NCBI GenBank assembly: GCA_024235595.1
Contig: JACKMC010000001.1
Coordinates: 806,001-870,000, forward strand
DNA: 64,000 nucleotides
Reading direction: 5' to 3'
From: Zoogloeaceae bacterium
Lineage (GTDB): Bacteria; Pseudomonadota; Gammaproteobacteria; Burkholderiales; Rhodocyclaceae
The notes below the pieces were generated by a model that was given only the letters and a program-made list of their open reading frames with translations, had not been told where the DNA came from and made no database searches. Made by a program: the position numbers and the translations under genes. Shown here piece after piece: positions 43,989 to 52,777 of this stretch. Each line of letters opens with the position of its first letter. Position 1 is the first letter of the stretch.

Positions 43989-43995
43989 TCAGCCC

Positions 43996-44631
43996 ATGCC
44001 TGAACAGACACCCATCCGACGCGGCCGTGGCCGCCCCCCGAAGCGCATCGACGAGCGTCTCGAGACGCGTGAGGCGCTGATTCGCAGGGGCACCGAAGTG
44101 CTCACCGAGAAGGGTTTTTCCGCTACCGGCCTCGACGAGGTGCTCAGGCAGATCGGCGTGCCCAAGGGTTCCTTCTATCACTACTTCGACAGCAAGGAAG
44201 CCTTTGGCCTGGAGGTGGTGGATCACTTCGCGGGCTACTTTGCGCGCAAACTGGATCGCTGGTTCGATGATGAGTCACTGGCCCCGCTGGCGCGGCTGGC
44301 GGCATTTGTCGAGGACGCGAAGCGCGGCATGGCGCGCCATGCCTACCGGCGCGGTTGCCTGATCGGCAACCTGGGGCAGGAAATGAGCGCGCTGCCGGAG
44401 TCTTACCGCGATCGGCTCGAGGCGGTGTTTCAGGACTGGCAGGCGCGGCTCGCGGCCTGCCTGGAGGCGGCGCGCAGAGCCGGCGAGATAGCGCCGGATG
44501 CCGATTGCGAGCGCCTCGCGGCCTTCTTCTGGATCGGCTGGGAGGGCGCTGTACTGAGGGCGCGGTTGATGCGCAGCGCTGCGCCACTCGACATTTTCGC
44601 GCAGCAATTCATCAGCGCGGTCACGCGCTGA
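43996..44631 (+). CDS. acuR: TetR/AcrR family regulator, AcuR-like
   Basis: 211 residues. TetR helix-turn-helix: TREALIRRGTEVLTEKGFSATGLDEVLRQIGVPKGSFYHYFDSKEAFGLEVVDHFAGYF. The ligand domain contains RRGCLIGNLGQEMSALPE, typical of the AcuR/NemR branch. AcuR proteins derepress acrylate-detoxifying genes; an AcuI homologue follows 43 bp downstream. The Arg/Pro-rich N-terminus (IRRGRGRPPKRI) is an AT-hook-like arm. The gene lies right after the repeat array. Confidence 0.82.
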   Translation: MPEQTPIRRGRGRPPKRIDERLETREALIRRGTEVLTEKGFSATGLDEVLRQIGVPKGSFYHYFDSKEAFGLEVVDHFAGYFARKLDRWFDDESLAPLARLAAFVEDAKRGMARHAYRRGCLIGNLGQEMSALPESYRDRLEAVFQDWQARLAACLEAARRAGEIAPDADCERLAAFFWIGWEGAVLRARLMRSAAPLDIFAQQFISAVTR

Positions 44632-44654
44632 TTTTCGATTTTTCAATTACAGGT

Positions 44655-44660
44655 GGTCTA
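44655..44660 (+). promoter_or_regulatory. GGTCTA motif before acuI
   Basis: Same hexamer as in the acuR promoter, located just upstream of the AAGGAGG ribosome-binding site of acuI. Possible regulator half-site; short enough to be chance. Confidence 0.3.
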
Positions 44661-44674
44661 AAAGGAGGCAGCAC

Positions 44675-45658
<984 letters not shown>

Positions 45659-45675
45659 GCGCTCGGCGTGCAGTG

Positions 45676-45714
45676 ACGGGGCCGGCCGAGCGCCGGCCCC
45701 GTCGCGTCTTTCTT
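45676..45714 (+). terminator. Terminator after acuI
   Basis: ACGGGGCCGGC and GCCGGCCCCGT form an 11-bp stem with a CGAGC loop, followed by the T-rich CGCGTCTTTCTTT. It lies 17 bp after the acuI stop. Confidence 0.7.
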
Positions 45715-45738
45715 TCGAAACACATACAGGAGTTGCAG

Positions 45739-46320
45739 ATGAGCGAAACGACAATCAGCCGCTTTGCGGTGCCCGAGCTCGCCGACCTTGCTGACGATGT
45801 GCGCGCTCGGATTCTCGCGGTGCAGGAAAAGGCCGGCTTCGTGCCCAATGTATTCCTCATGCTCGCCCACCGGCCGGCGGAATTCCGCGCTTTCTTCGAC
45901 TATCACGACACGCTGATGGAAAAGGATGTCGGGCTCAGCAAGGCCGAACGCGAGATGATCGTGGTGGCCACCTCGGGGGCCAACAACTGCCTCTATTGCG
46001 TGGTTGCGCACGGCGCGGTGCTGCGCATCAGGGCGAAGAATCCACGGGTCGCGGATCAGCTCGCCACCAATTATCGCAAGGCCGAAATCACCGCGCGGCA
46101 GCGCGCGATGCTCGACTTTGCGATGAAGCTGTCGCTCGACGGGGGCCGGGTCGAGGATGCCGACATGGCGGCTCTGCGCGAGCACGGTTTCGACGACGAG
46201 GCGATCTGGGATATCGGTGCGATCACCGCTTTCTTCTCGATGAGCAACCGCCTCGTGCATCTTACCGGCACGCCGCCCAACGAGCAGTTCTACCTGATGG
46301 GCCGGCTGCCCAAAGGCTGA
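45739..46320 (+). CDS. Peroxidase-related enzyme, AhpD/CMD-like
   Basis: 193 residues. Carboxymuconolactone decarboxylase/AhpD fold: LSKAEREMIVVATSGANNCLYCVVAHGAVLR has the CLYCxxxH redox pair, and ITARQRAMLDFAMKLS follows. These 'uncharacterised peroxidase-related' proteins (TIGR01926) reduce peroxides or protein disulfides; the substrate is not known. CAGGAG is upstream of the ATG at 45739. Confidence 0.88.
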   Translation: MSETTISRFAVPELADLADDVRARILAVQEKAGFVPNVFLMLAHRPAEFRAFFDYHDTLMEKDVGLSKAEREMIVVATSGANNCLYCVVAHGAVLRIRAKNPRVADQLATNYRKAEITARQRAMLDFAMKLSLDGGRVEDADMAALREHGFDDEAIWDIGAITAFFSMSNRLVHLTGTPPNEQFYLMGRLPKG

Positions 46321-46412
46321 GTGCTGCAATTGCGGGGTGCGCTGCGCTCGCCAGCGGGTTATGCTCGACCCACTGGCCTCGCCGCGGGCCTGTTTCGACG
46401 GAGAAACAAAGG

Positions 46413-47000
46413 ATGTCTGCTCCCCGCATTCTGATTTTTGCCGGCAGCGCCCGTCGCGAGGCGCTCTCCAAGCGTCTGCTGTCGGCGTGCATCCGGCCGC
46501 TCGAGTCCGCCGGAGCCCAACTCAACGTGGTCGACCTTGCCGACTACCCGGCGCCGCTCTACAACGGTGATCTCGAGGTCGAATCAGGTATTCCCGTGAG
46601 CATGGTGACGATGCAGCAGCACTTTGCCGCGAGTGACGGGGTGCTGGTCGTTTCGCCCGAGTACAACGGCTCGATCCCACCACTTCTCAAGAACACCCTG
46701 GACTGGTGCTCGCGCCCCAATCCGGCCGATCCTGAACGCTCGGGGGGCGGCATCTTCGCGGGGCGCCCGGCGGCGGTGGTGGCGAGCTCGCCCGGGCCGA
46801 TGGGCGGCATGCGGGTGCTCTTCCACCTGCGCGACATCCTCGGCTATCTGGGCATGTACGTGATCCCGCAGCAACTCGGCGTAGGCCGGGCGAACACTGC
46901 GATCGGCGACGATCTGCGCCTGATCGACCCTCGCCAGCAGGCCATGCTCGAGGGCATCGCCAGTGCCCTGACCACGGCAGCTGGCAAGCTGCGTGCCTGA
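46413..47000 (+). CDS. NADPH-dependent FMN reductase family protein
   Basis: 195 residues. Flavodoxin-like: ILIFAGSARREALSKRLL (FMN phosphate loop), SPEYNGSIPPLLKNTLDWCSR and VVASSPGPMGGMRVLFHLRDIL. Reduces FMN or quinones with NADPH. It is followed 12 bp later by a pirin gene, a frequent pairing in quinone/oxidative stress contexts. Confidence 0.9.
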   Translation: MSAPRILIFAGSARREALSKRLLSACIRPLESAGAQLNVVDLADYPAPLYNGDLEVESGIPVSMVTMQQHFAASDGVLVVSPEYNGSIPPLLKNTLDWCSRPNPADPERSGGGIFAGRPAAVVASSPGPMGGMRVLFHLRDILGYLGMYVIPQQLGVGRANTAIGDDLRLIDPRQQAMLEGIASALTTAAGKLRA

Positions 47001-47012
47001 GGAGCCCAGCCC

Positions 47013-47891
47013 TTGAGCATCGAGCAGGTACTTCTGCCCCGCGAGAAGGATCTGGGCGGCGGCTTCCGGGTCAGGCGGGCACTGCCGAATTCCGGTCGTC
47101 GCTCGATCGGACCGTTCATCTTCTTCGATCACTTCGGTCCGATCGCGGTCCGGCCGGGTGACCCGCACGACATGCGCCCGCATCCGCACATCGGACTGGC
47201 GGCCGTGACCTACCTTTTCGAGGGCGCGATCCTGCACCGCGACAGTCTCGGCAGCGTGCAGCGAATCGAGCCGGGTGCCATCAACTGGATGACCGCGGGC
47301 CGCGGCGTGGTGCATTCCGAGCGCACCCCCGAAGACCTGCGCGGGAGCAGCTACACCAGCCACGGCCTGCAACTGTGGATCGCCTTGCCGCGCGAACAGG
47401 AAGAATGTGCGCCAGGCTTCGAACATTTCGCCGCCGACGCCCTGCCATCCATCATGGTCGACGATGTGGCGGTGCGGGTGCTGATCGGCGAAGCCTTCGG
47501 CGCCGTTTCGCCGGTCGAGACGTCGAGCGACACGCTCTACCTGGATATCCGGCTGCCGGCAGGTGGTTGCGTGACCTTGCCTGCGAGCTATCCGGAGCGT
47601 GCAGTCTATAGCGTGGACCGCCCCCTGCAGATCGACGGGGAAGCTCTCGCCGAACATTCGCTGGGTGTGCTCGCGGGGGGTGAAGAAGTGCGCATCTGCG
47701 CTCGAGAAGCGACGCGGCTGGTAGTGCTCGGCGGTTCGCCCCTCGATGGCCCGCGCTACATGTGGTGGAACTTCGTTTCCTCGCGCAAGGAGCGCATCCG
47801 TGAAGCGGCCGACGCCTGGGCGAAGCGGGGCTTCGCCGCGGTGCCCGGCGACGACGAGCGGATTCCGCTGCCCGATTCGCGTTTTGCCTGA
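47013..47891 (+). CDS. Pirin family protein
   Basis: 292 residues, bicupin. Metal-binding N-terminal cupin: PHDMRPHPHIGLAAVTYLFEGAILHRDSLGS and MTAGRGVVHSERTP hold the three His and one Glu. Pirins act as quercetinases or redox-sensing cofactors. TTG start at 47013 with TGAGGAG upstream. The stop abuts the following LysR gene with no gap. Confidence 0.9.
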   Translation: MSIEQVLLPREKDLGGGFRVRRALPNSGRRSIGPFIFFDHFGPIAVRPGDPHDMRPHPHIGLAAVTYLFEGAILHRDSLGSVQRIEPGAINWMTAGRGVVHSERTPEDLRGSSYTSHGLQLWIALPREQEECAPGFEHFAADALPSIMVDDVAVRVLIGEAFGAVSPVETSSDTLYLDIRLPAGGCVTLPASYPERAVYSVDRPLQIDGEALAEHSLGVLAGGEEVRICAREATRLVVLGGSPLDGPRYMWWNFVSSRKERIREAADAWAKRGFAAVPGDDERIPLPDSRFA

Positions 47892-48776
47892 GTGGCGCCG
47901 TTGAGCACAGTGCGCCGCATTCCGCCGATGCATGCGCTGGCCGCCTTCGAGGCCGCGGCACGCCTGGGCGGTTTTGGCCAGGCCGCCGGCGAGTTGTGCA
48001 TCACTCCCAGCGCGGTCAGTCATCGTATTCGTCAGCTCGAGGCGCTGCTCGAGATCCAGCTGTTCGAGCGCACCCCTTCCGGAACCCGGCTCACCGGCGA
48101 AGGCGGGCGCTATCTCGAGAGCGTACGCGAGGCCTTCGACAAGCTGGCGAGTGCGAGTGGCAGGGTCGCCGCGGAGAAGGAGCGTCTGCGGGTGCTGGTG
48201 CCGCCGACCTTCGCGCGCCAGATGCTGATGCCGCGACTGCCCGAATTTCTGCGCCTGCACCCCGAGATCGAGCTCGCAGTGAATATCGCGGTGCCGATGG
48301 CGAATGTCTCTGCCGAGTCGGCCGATGTCGAGGTGCGCTGGGGCGATGGCAACTATCCGGAGTGGAAGGTCAGCAGACTCTTCGATGACACCGTGACGCC
48401 GCTCGCGGCGCCCGCCTTCGGCGCCATGAAGGGCGTGCTCGTGCCCGCGGACCTGCGTCGGGTGGCCTTGCTGCGCACCGAGTTGTTGCCCTGGAAGGGG
48501 TGGTTCGAGGCGGCCGGGCTGGACTGGGAGGAGCCGCTACGCGGCACCGTTCTCAATGATCTTGGCATGCTGCTCGAAGTTGCCGCGCAAGGACTCGGCG
48601 TTGCGCTGTGTACCCGCCGGATCGCCGCCGGGTGGGTGGAGTCGGGACGTCTTTCACCGCTTTTCGACCTGCGCGCACCCGCACCCTTCAGCTACTACCT
48701 GGTCGCCTCGCCCTTGTCGGCAAAACGCGCTGCGGTGGCCGACTTCATCGACTGGTTGGAGCAAAGCATGGCCTGA
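47892..48776 (+). CDS. LysR family regulator, GcvA-like
   Basis: 294 residues. HALAAFEAAARLGGFGQAAGELCITPSAVSHRIRQLEALLEIQLFER is the GcvA-type helix-turn-helix, and VEVRWGDGNYPEW plus AAQGLGVALCTRRIA belong to the effector domain. GTG at 47892 directly follows the pirin stop; a TTG nine bases on is an alternative. It may control the FMN reductase/pirin pair it follows, although LysR genes are more often divergent from targets. Confidence 0.88.
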   Translation: MAPLSTVRRIPPMHALAAFEAAARLGGFGQAAGELCITPSAVSHRIRQLEALLEIQLFERTPSGTRLTGEGGRYLESVREAFDKLASASGRVAAEKERLRVLVPPTFARQMLMPRLPEFLRLHPEIELAVNIAVPMANVSAESADVEVRWGDGNYPEWKVSRLFDDTVTPLAAPAFGAMKGVLVPADLRRVALLRTELLPWKGWFEAAGLDWEEPLRGTVLNDLGMLLEVAAQGLGVALCTRRIAAGWVESGRLSPLFDLRAPAPFSYYLVASPLSAKRAAVADFIDWLEQSMA

Positions 48777-48782
48777 AGGGCC

Positions 48783-48809
48783 GCCGTGCTCCGCACTGCG
48801 AAGCACGGC
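48783..48809. terminator. Hairpin between convergent LysR and basic-protein genes
   Basis: GCCGTGCT pairs with AGCACGGC (8 bp) around an 11-nt loop, in the 43-bp gap between convergent genes. No U-tract; a weak bidirectional terminator at best. Confidence 0.35.
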
Positions 48810-48819
48810 CAGCGCGGTC

Positions 48820-49209
48820 TCAGCGAAGTGGAATCACCAGCGGCGGGATGTTGAAACCGATCACCAGCGACGGACTGCGACCGTAGTAGGCAACCGGCGG
48901 GTTGCCGTAGTAGTGGTTGGATTGACGCACCACGGTGCGGCGCTCATAGCGTGGGGCTGCACGGTAAACATGGCGGTGACGGTCATGCCTGTAGGCCTTC
49001 GACGTCCAGCGGCGCTCGACCACCCGCTCGCGCACCACGGTGCGGCTGCGCGGCGCCTGGGCATGTCGGTCGGAGCGGTTGTCCCGCCACTCGCGTCTCG
49101 AATCTTGACGATCGTCTCCACGCCGCCCCTCCGCGCTTGCCGGAAGGGCGCTTCCCAGCGCTACCAGGGCGACCACCACCCCGAGCAGTTTTCGGCCAGT
49201 GTTTTTCAT
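48820..49209 (-). CDS. Exported basic Arg/Tyr-rich protein of unknown function
   Basis: 129 residues. Signal peptide KLLGVVVALVALGSALPASA, then a highly charged Arg/Asp stretch (RRGDDRQDSRREWRDNRSDR), a VVRERVVERRW repeat-like segment, His/Tyr-rich HDRHRHVYRAAPRYERR, and a hydrophobic end (SLVIGFNIPPLVIPLR). Composition recalls RcnB-like periplasmic proteins but no motif is decisive. GGAGATTCCAG-ATG supports the start at 49209. Confidence 0.7.
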   Translation of the reverse strand: MKNTGRKLLGVVVALVALGSALPASAEGRRGDDRQDSRREWRDNRSDRHAQAPRSRTVVRERVVERRWTSKAYRHDRHRHVYRAAPRYERRTVVRQSNHYYGNPPVAYYGRSPSLVIGFNIPPLVIPLR

Positions 49210-49474
49210 CTGGAATCTCCTTGTTGTCGATTGCCGCCGGAGCGCTGCCAAGAAGCCGTGCAGCGCCGGTGCAATTCAACGATAGAGGGTGATGGCGGTG
49301 CGGTGTTGTGCCGTTTGTAAGCGAATCCTGCGCGAAACCATGCGGACTGGCGCACAAAGCGGGGCGCCGCGGCGCTTTGCGCGCAGCGAAGGCGCCCCTG
49401 CGCTCGTTGCGGCGCCAGGCTTGCGCGATTTCCGATACGTTCTCTTTACACGCCTTTGCACACACACGCCGCAG

Positions 49475-49496
49475 CAGGGGGCCGGGCGGCCCCCTG
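49475..49496 (-). terminator. Hairpin after lutC
   Basis: CAGGGGGCC pairs with GGCCCCCTG (9 bp, 4-nt loop), 9 bp beyond the lutC stop. There is no U-tract on the minus strand, so it may protect the 3' end rather than terminate. Nothing else is seen in the 295-bp gap. Confidence 0.4.
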
Positions 49497-49504
49497 TTCG
49501 CTCT

Positions 49505-50116
49505 TCAGGGCTCGACGATGAGGACGTGAACCTGGCGCGGTCCGTGGGCGCCGAGCTGGATGGTCTGCTCGACGTCGCCGGTGCGCGAGGGCCCGGCGAT
49601 GAGGTTCAGCGCCCTCGGCATGGCGCCGGTGGCGCGCACCATCTCCCAGACGCCTTCCTGGTTGTCGCGCAGGTCGGCCGCGTCGAGCACGATGATATGG
49701 AACTCGGGCGCGTAGTTGTGGGTGATCGGCGAGTCGGGCCCCGAATACATGGCCAGGCTGCCCGATTCCGCGATTGCGGCAAAGGCCTTGGAGACGGCGC
49801 TGACCTCGTCGATGCCGGCCTTGTCGCTGTGGCGGCTGAGGTCGTCGGGCCAGGCCAGGCCCGCCAGTGGCGGGGCGACCGCGATGCGCGCGGGGAGCTG
49901 GCGCTCGGCCAGCCAGTTCATGACCCGCACCGGGACCTCGTCGAGGGCCGCGATACGCTCCCAGGTGCAGGCGTGGGCTTCGAGGCGTTCGACGAATTGC
50001 GCCATTCGCGCCTCACCGTAGTGCGGTGCGGCGGGCCGCGCGGCGGGCAGCGACTTGCGCTCGTGCGTGTCGCCGAGCGCCGCGCGGACCCTGGCAAGAA
50101 CCTGTTCGCGACTCAT
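49505..50116 (-). CDS. lutC: Lactate utilization protein C (LUD domain)
   Basis: 203 residues. LUD-fold: EVSAVSKAFAAIAESGSLAMYSGPDSPITHNYAPEFHIIVLDAADL and a C-terminal PSRTGDVEQTIQLGAHGPRQVHVLIVEP. Third subunit of the LutABC L-lactate dehydrogenase. Start overlaps the lutB stop by 4 bp (ATGA). Confidence 0.93.
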   Translation of the reverse strand: MSREQVLARVRAALGDTHERKSLPAARPAAPHYGEARMAQFVERLEAHACTWERIAALDEVPVRVMNWLAERQLPARIAVAPPLAGLAWPDDLSRHSDKAGIDEVSAVSKAFAAIAESGSLAMYSGPDSPITHNYAPEFHIIVLDAADLRDNQEGVWEMVRATGAMPRALNLIAGPSRTGDVEQTIQLGAHGPRQVHVLIVEP

Positions 50117-51525
50117 TTTTCACCCCGCATGGCCTTGAATGTTTCGAGAAAGGTCGGCCCGTCGGGTGCCGGGATGTCCCGCACCGAGGTCCATGCCCCG
50201 GCGCCCGGCAGGCCCGCAATGCTGCCCGACTTGCCGGCCCTGGCGCGCAGCAGGCGGCTGCCGAAGCGCTCCAGGGCATGGTAGAGCCCGGGATTGCGGG
50301 CCACCCATCCCCACACCCCCATCATGCGGCGCTGGCTGGCCGGCATCAGCCCGGCCTTGACCTGTTCGCTGCGCAAGGTGCGGATCAGCTCGGTGAGTGG
50401 GATCTTGACCGGGCACACGCTCTGGCAGCGGCCATTGAGGGTGCAGGCGTTGGGCAGGTCGTAGTGTTCGGCGAGGCCGTTGAAGAGCGGCGTGAGGATC
50501 GAGCCCATCGGACCGGGATAGACCCAGCCATAGGCGTGACCGCCGACCGCGCCGTACACCGGGCAGTGGTTCATGCAGGCGCCACAGCGGATGCAGCGCA
50601 GCATCTCGCGGAACTTGCCGCCGAGCATTTTCGAGCGGCCGTTGTCGACCAGCACGACGTGGTATTCCTCGGGGCCGTCGGGGTCGCCCGGGCGGCGCGG
50701 ACCGGTCGACAGCGTGGTGTAGCACTCGGTGTCCTGGCCGGTGGCGCTTCTCGCCAGCAGGCGCAGGAAAACCGACAGATCGTCGAGCGTGGGCAGCACA
50801 CGCTCGATGCCCGAGGTCACGATGTGCACCCGCGAGAGGGTCTGGGTGAGGTCGCCATTGCCCTCGTTGGTGACGATCACGCTGGTGCCGGTCTCGGCGA
50901 TGAGGAAGTTGCCGCCGGTGATGCCGACATCCGACTGGAAGAACTTCTCGCGCAGCACCGTGCGCGCTTCGCCCACCAGGCCCGCCACGGTGTCTTCGCG
51001 GGGGCGGCCCGGATGATTGGCCTCGAACAGATCCGCGACCTGTTCGCGGGTCTTGTGGATCGCCGGTGCGATGATGTGGGAGGGCGGTTCGTGGGCCAAC
51101 TGGATGATGTATTCGCCCAGATCGGTCTCGACCACCTTGTAGCCCGCGGCCTCGAGCTCTTCATTGAGGCCGATCTCTTCCGAGACCATCGACTTGCCCT
51201 TGCAGATGGTCTTGGCGTCGGCCTTCTTGCAGATGTCGAGGATGATGGTGCGCGCTTCTTCGGCATCGCTGGCGAAATGCACATGGCCGCCGGCCGCCTC
51301 GACCGCGCTGGCGTAGCGCTCCAGCCATTCGTCGAGATTGTCGAGCACCGCGTCCTTGATTGCCGCGGCGGTCTCCCGCAATTGCTCGAAGCCTTCGAGC
51401 GCCGCCACCGCGTCGGCGCGTTTGGCGACGAACAACGGTTTGAAGTTTCTGAGCGCCTTCTGCAGCGAGGGGTTGTGCAGTGCCTCGTCGGAGCGGCTCT
51501 TGAACGTGCCTTCGTAAACACTCAT
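50113..51525 (-). CDS. lutB: Lactate utilization iron-sulfur protein B
   Basis: 470 residues. N-terminal LUD domain (KGKSMVSEEIGLNEELEAAG, GITGGNFLIAETGTSVIVTNEGN) followed by two [4Fe-4S] motifs: CIRCGACMNHCPVYG and CTLNGRCQSVCPVKIPL. Electron-transfer subunit of LutABC. GAGGAGAAACAGTC precedes the ATG at 51525; both ends overlap neighbours by 4 bp, so the three genes are strictly coupled. Confidence 0.94.
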   Translation of the reverse strand: MSVYEGTFKSRSDEALHNPSLQKALRNFKPLFVAKRADAVAALEGFEQLRETAAAIKDAVLDNLDEWLERYASAVEAAGGHVHFASDAEEARTIILDICKKADAKTICKGKSMVSEEIGLNEELEAAGYKVVETDLGEYIIQLAHEPPSHIIAPAIHKTREQVADLFEANHPGRPREDTVAGLVGEARTVLREKFFQSDVGITGGNFLIAETGTSVIVTNEGNGDLTQTLSRVHIVTSGIERVLPTLDDLSVFLRLLARSATGQDTECYTTLSTGPRRPGDPDGPEEYHVVLVDNGRSKMLGGKFREMLRCIRCGACMNHCPVYGAVGGHAYGWVYPGPMGSILTPLFNGLAEHYDLPNACTLNGRCQSVCPVKIPLTELIRTLRSEQVKAGLMPASQRRMMGVWGWVARNPGLYHALERFGSRLLRARAGKSGSIAGLPGAGAWTSVRDIPAPDGPTFLETFKAMRGEK

Positions 51526-52295
51526 GACTGTTTCTCCTCTCCGATTGCTGCGCCATCCGTGGCGCCGGCGAGCACCTCGGCGGCGTGCCACACCCTCACC
51601 CGGGAGCCCTTGCGACGCAGGCGACCGGCCATGTTCATGAGACAGCCGAGGTCGCCGCCGAGCAGGGTGTCGGCGCCGGATTCCTCGATCGAGCGGATCT
51701 TGTCGTCCACCATCTTTTCCGAAATCGCCGGGTACTTGACACAGAAGCTGCCACCGAAGCCGCAACACACCTCGGCGTCGTCCATCTCCGATACCGCGAG
51801 TCCGCTCACCCCCGACAGCAGTTCGCGCGGCTGGGTCTTGATGCCGAGCTGGCGCAGGCCGCTGCAGGAGTCGTGGTAGGTCACCGTACCCTGGTAGCTG
51901 GCATCGATCTCGACCTTGCGCACCTCGGTGAGAAAGCTGAAGAGTTCGTACGACTTGGCTGCCAGCGCGCGGGCCCGTGGTCCCCATTCGGGGTCGTCCT
52001 TGAGCATTTCGGGATACTTGTGCACCGTGCCCATGCACGAGCCCGATGGCGCGACCACGTAGTCGTAGGGCTCGAACTGGGCGATCAGTTGGCGGGCCAG
52101 GGCACAGGCGGCATCGTCGTCGCCGGCCGAATAGGCCGGCTGGCCACAGCACGTTTGCCCCGATGGCGCGGAAACGCGACAGCCCGCGCGCTCGAGCAGC
52201 GTGACCGTGGCGAGGCCGATGTTCGGTCTGAAGACGTTCATCAGACAGGTTGCGAAAAGCCCTACATGGGGCTGCGCCGCTTGGTTGCTGGGCAT
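51522..52295 (-). CDS. lutA: Lactate utilization protein A ((Fe-S)-binding, CCG domains)
   Basis: 257 residues. Two cysteine-rich CCG motifs: SGQTCCGQPAYSAG with PSGSCMGTVHKYPE, and HDSCSGLRQLG with AEVCCGFGGSFCVKYP. Homologous to GlpC/HdrB; holds a non-cubane cluster and passes electrons onward. GGAGGAGTTCG before the ATG at 52295. No lactate permease or LutR regulator gene is adjacent. Confidence 0.93.
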   Translation of the reverse strand: MPSNQAAQPHVGLFATCLMNVFRPNIGLATVTLLERAGCRVSAPSGQTCCGQPAYSAGDDDAACALARQLIAQFEPYDYVVAPSGSCMGTVHKYPEMLKDDPEWGPRARALAAKSYELFSFLTEVRKVEIDASYQGTVTYHDSCSGLRQLGIKTQPRELLSGVSGLAVSEMDDAEVCCGFGGSFCVKYPAISEKMVDDKIRSIEESGADTLLGGDLGCLMNMAGRLRRKGSRVRVWHAAEVLAGATDGAAIGEEKQS

Positions 52296-52442
52296 CGAAC
52301 TCCTCCGGCTGTGGGCGCCGTTGCGCCTTGTTGTAATGAGGGTCATCCTAGGGCCATGTAGGCTTGCGCTCAAGCGAATGCTGTTCAGCAGGCTGGTGAA
52401 ACGGATTTGTGGCCCTCGTCTGCGCCGCCTTTTGCGGGGGGC

Positions 52443-52470
52443 TTGCCCGCGGCGTGTTTTTTGGTATCAT
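52443..52470 (+). promoter_or_regulatory. Likely promoter of tRNA-Leu
   Basis: TTGCCC (52443-52448), 16-bp spacer, TATCAT (52465-52470), 13 bp before the mature tRNA 5' end, followed by a GC-rich discriminator (CGCGCC) typical of stringently controlled stable-RNA promoters. Confidence 0.55.
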
Positions 52471-52483
52471 CGCGCCTCTTGCC

Positions 52484-52568
52484 GCTCTGGTGGTGAAATT
52501 GGTAGACACGCTGTCTTGAGGGGGCAGTGGCGAAAGCCGTGCGAGTTCGAGTCTCGCCCAGAGCACCA
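52484..52568 (+). tRNA. tRNA-Leu (anticodon GAG)
   Basis: 85 nt including encoded CCA. Acceptor GCTCTGG pairs with CCAGAGC; D-arm TGGTGAAATTGGTAGACAC; anticodon stem CTGTC/GGCAG around loop TTGAGGG with anticodon GAG at 52518-52520 (reads CUC/CUU); long class II variable arm (TGGCGAAAGCCGT); T-arm GCGAGTTCGAGTCTCGC. All arms pair. Confidence 0.95.
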
Positions 52569-52777
52569 GCTTTCCTTTCCGGCGTCCCGCGGGTTCCTCC
52601 CCCGCCTCGTGCGCGATGCCGGAATCGTGTTCGCCGGCCACAACTGCTTGCATTGTGCGCCTTGCCGGCAGCCACCCCGGCTGATAGGGTCGCTGATATC
52701 CAGTGCGTCCGACCTGATCGCTCGAATACCCCGCAATACCATGGATCAGGCGTGCGCAGCACCCTAGCCGCCTGCCC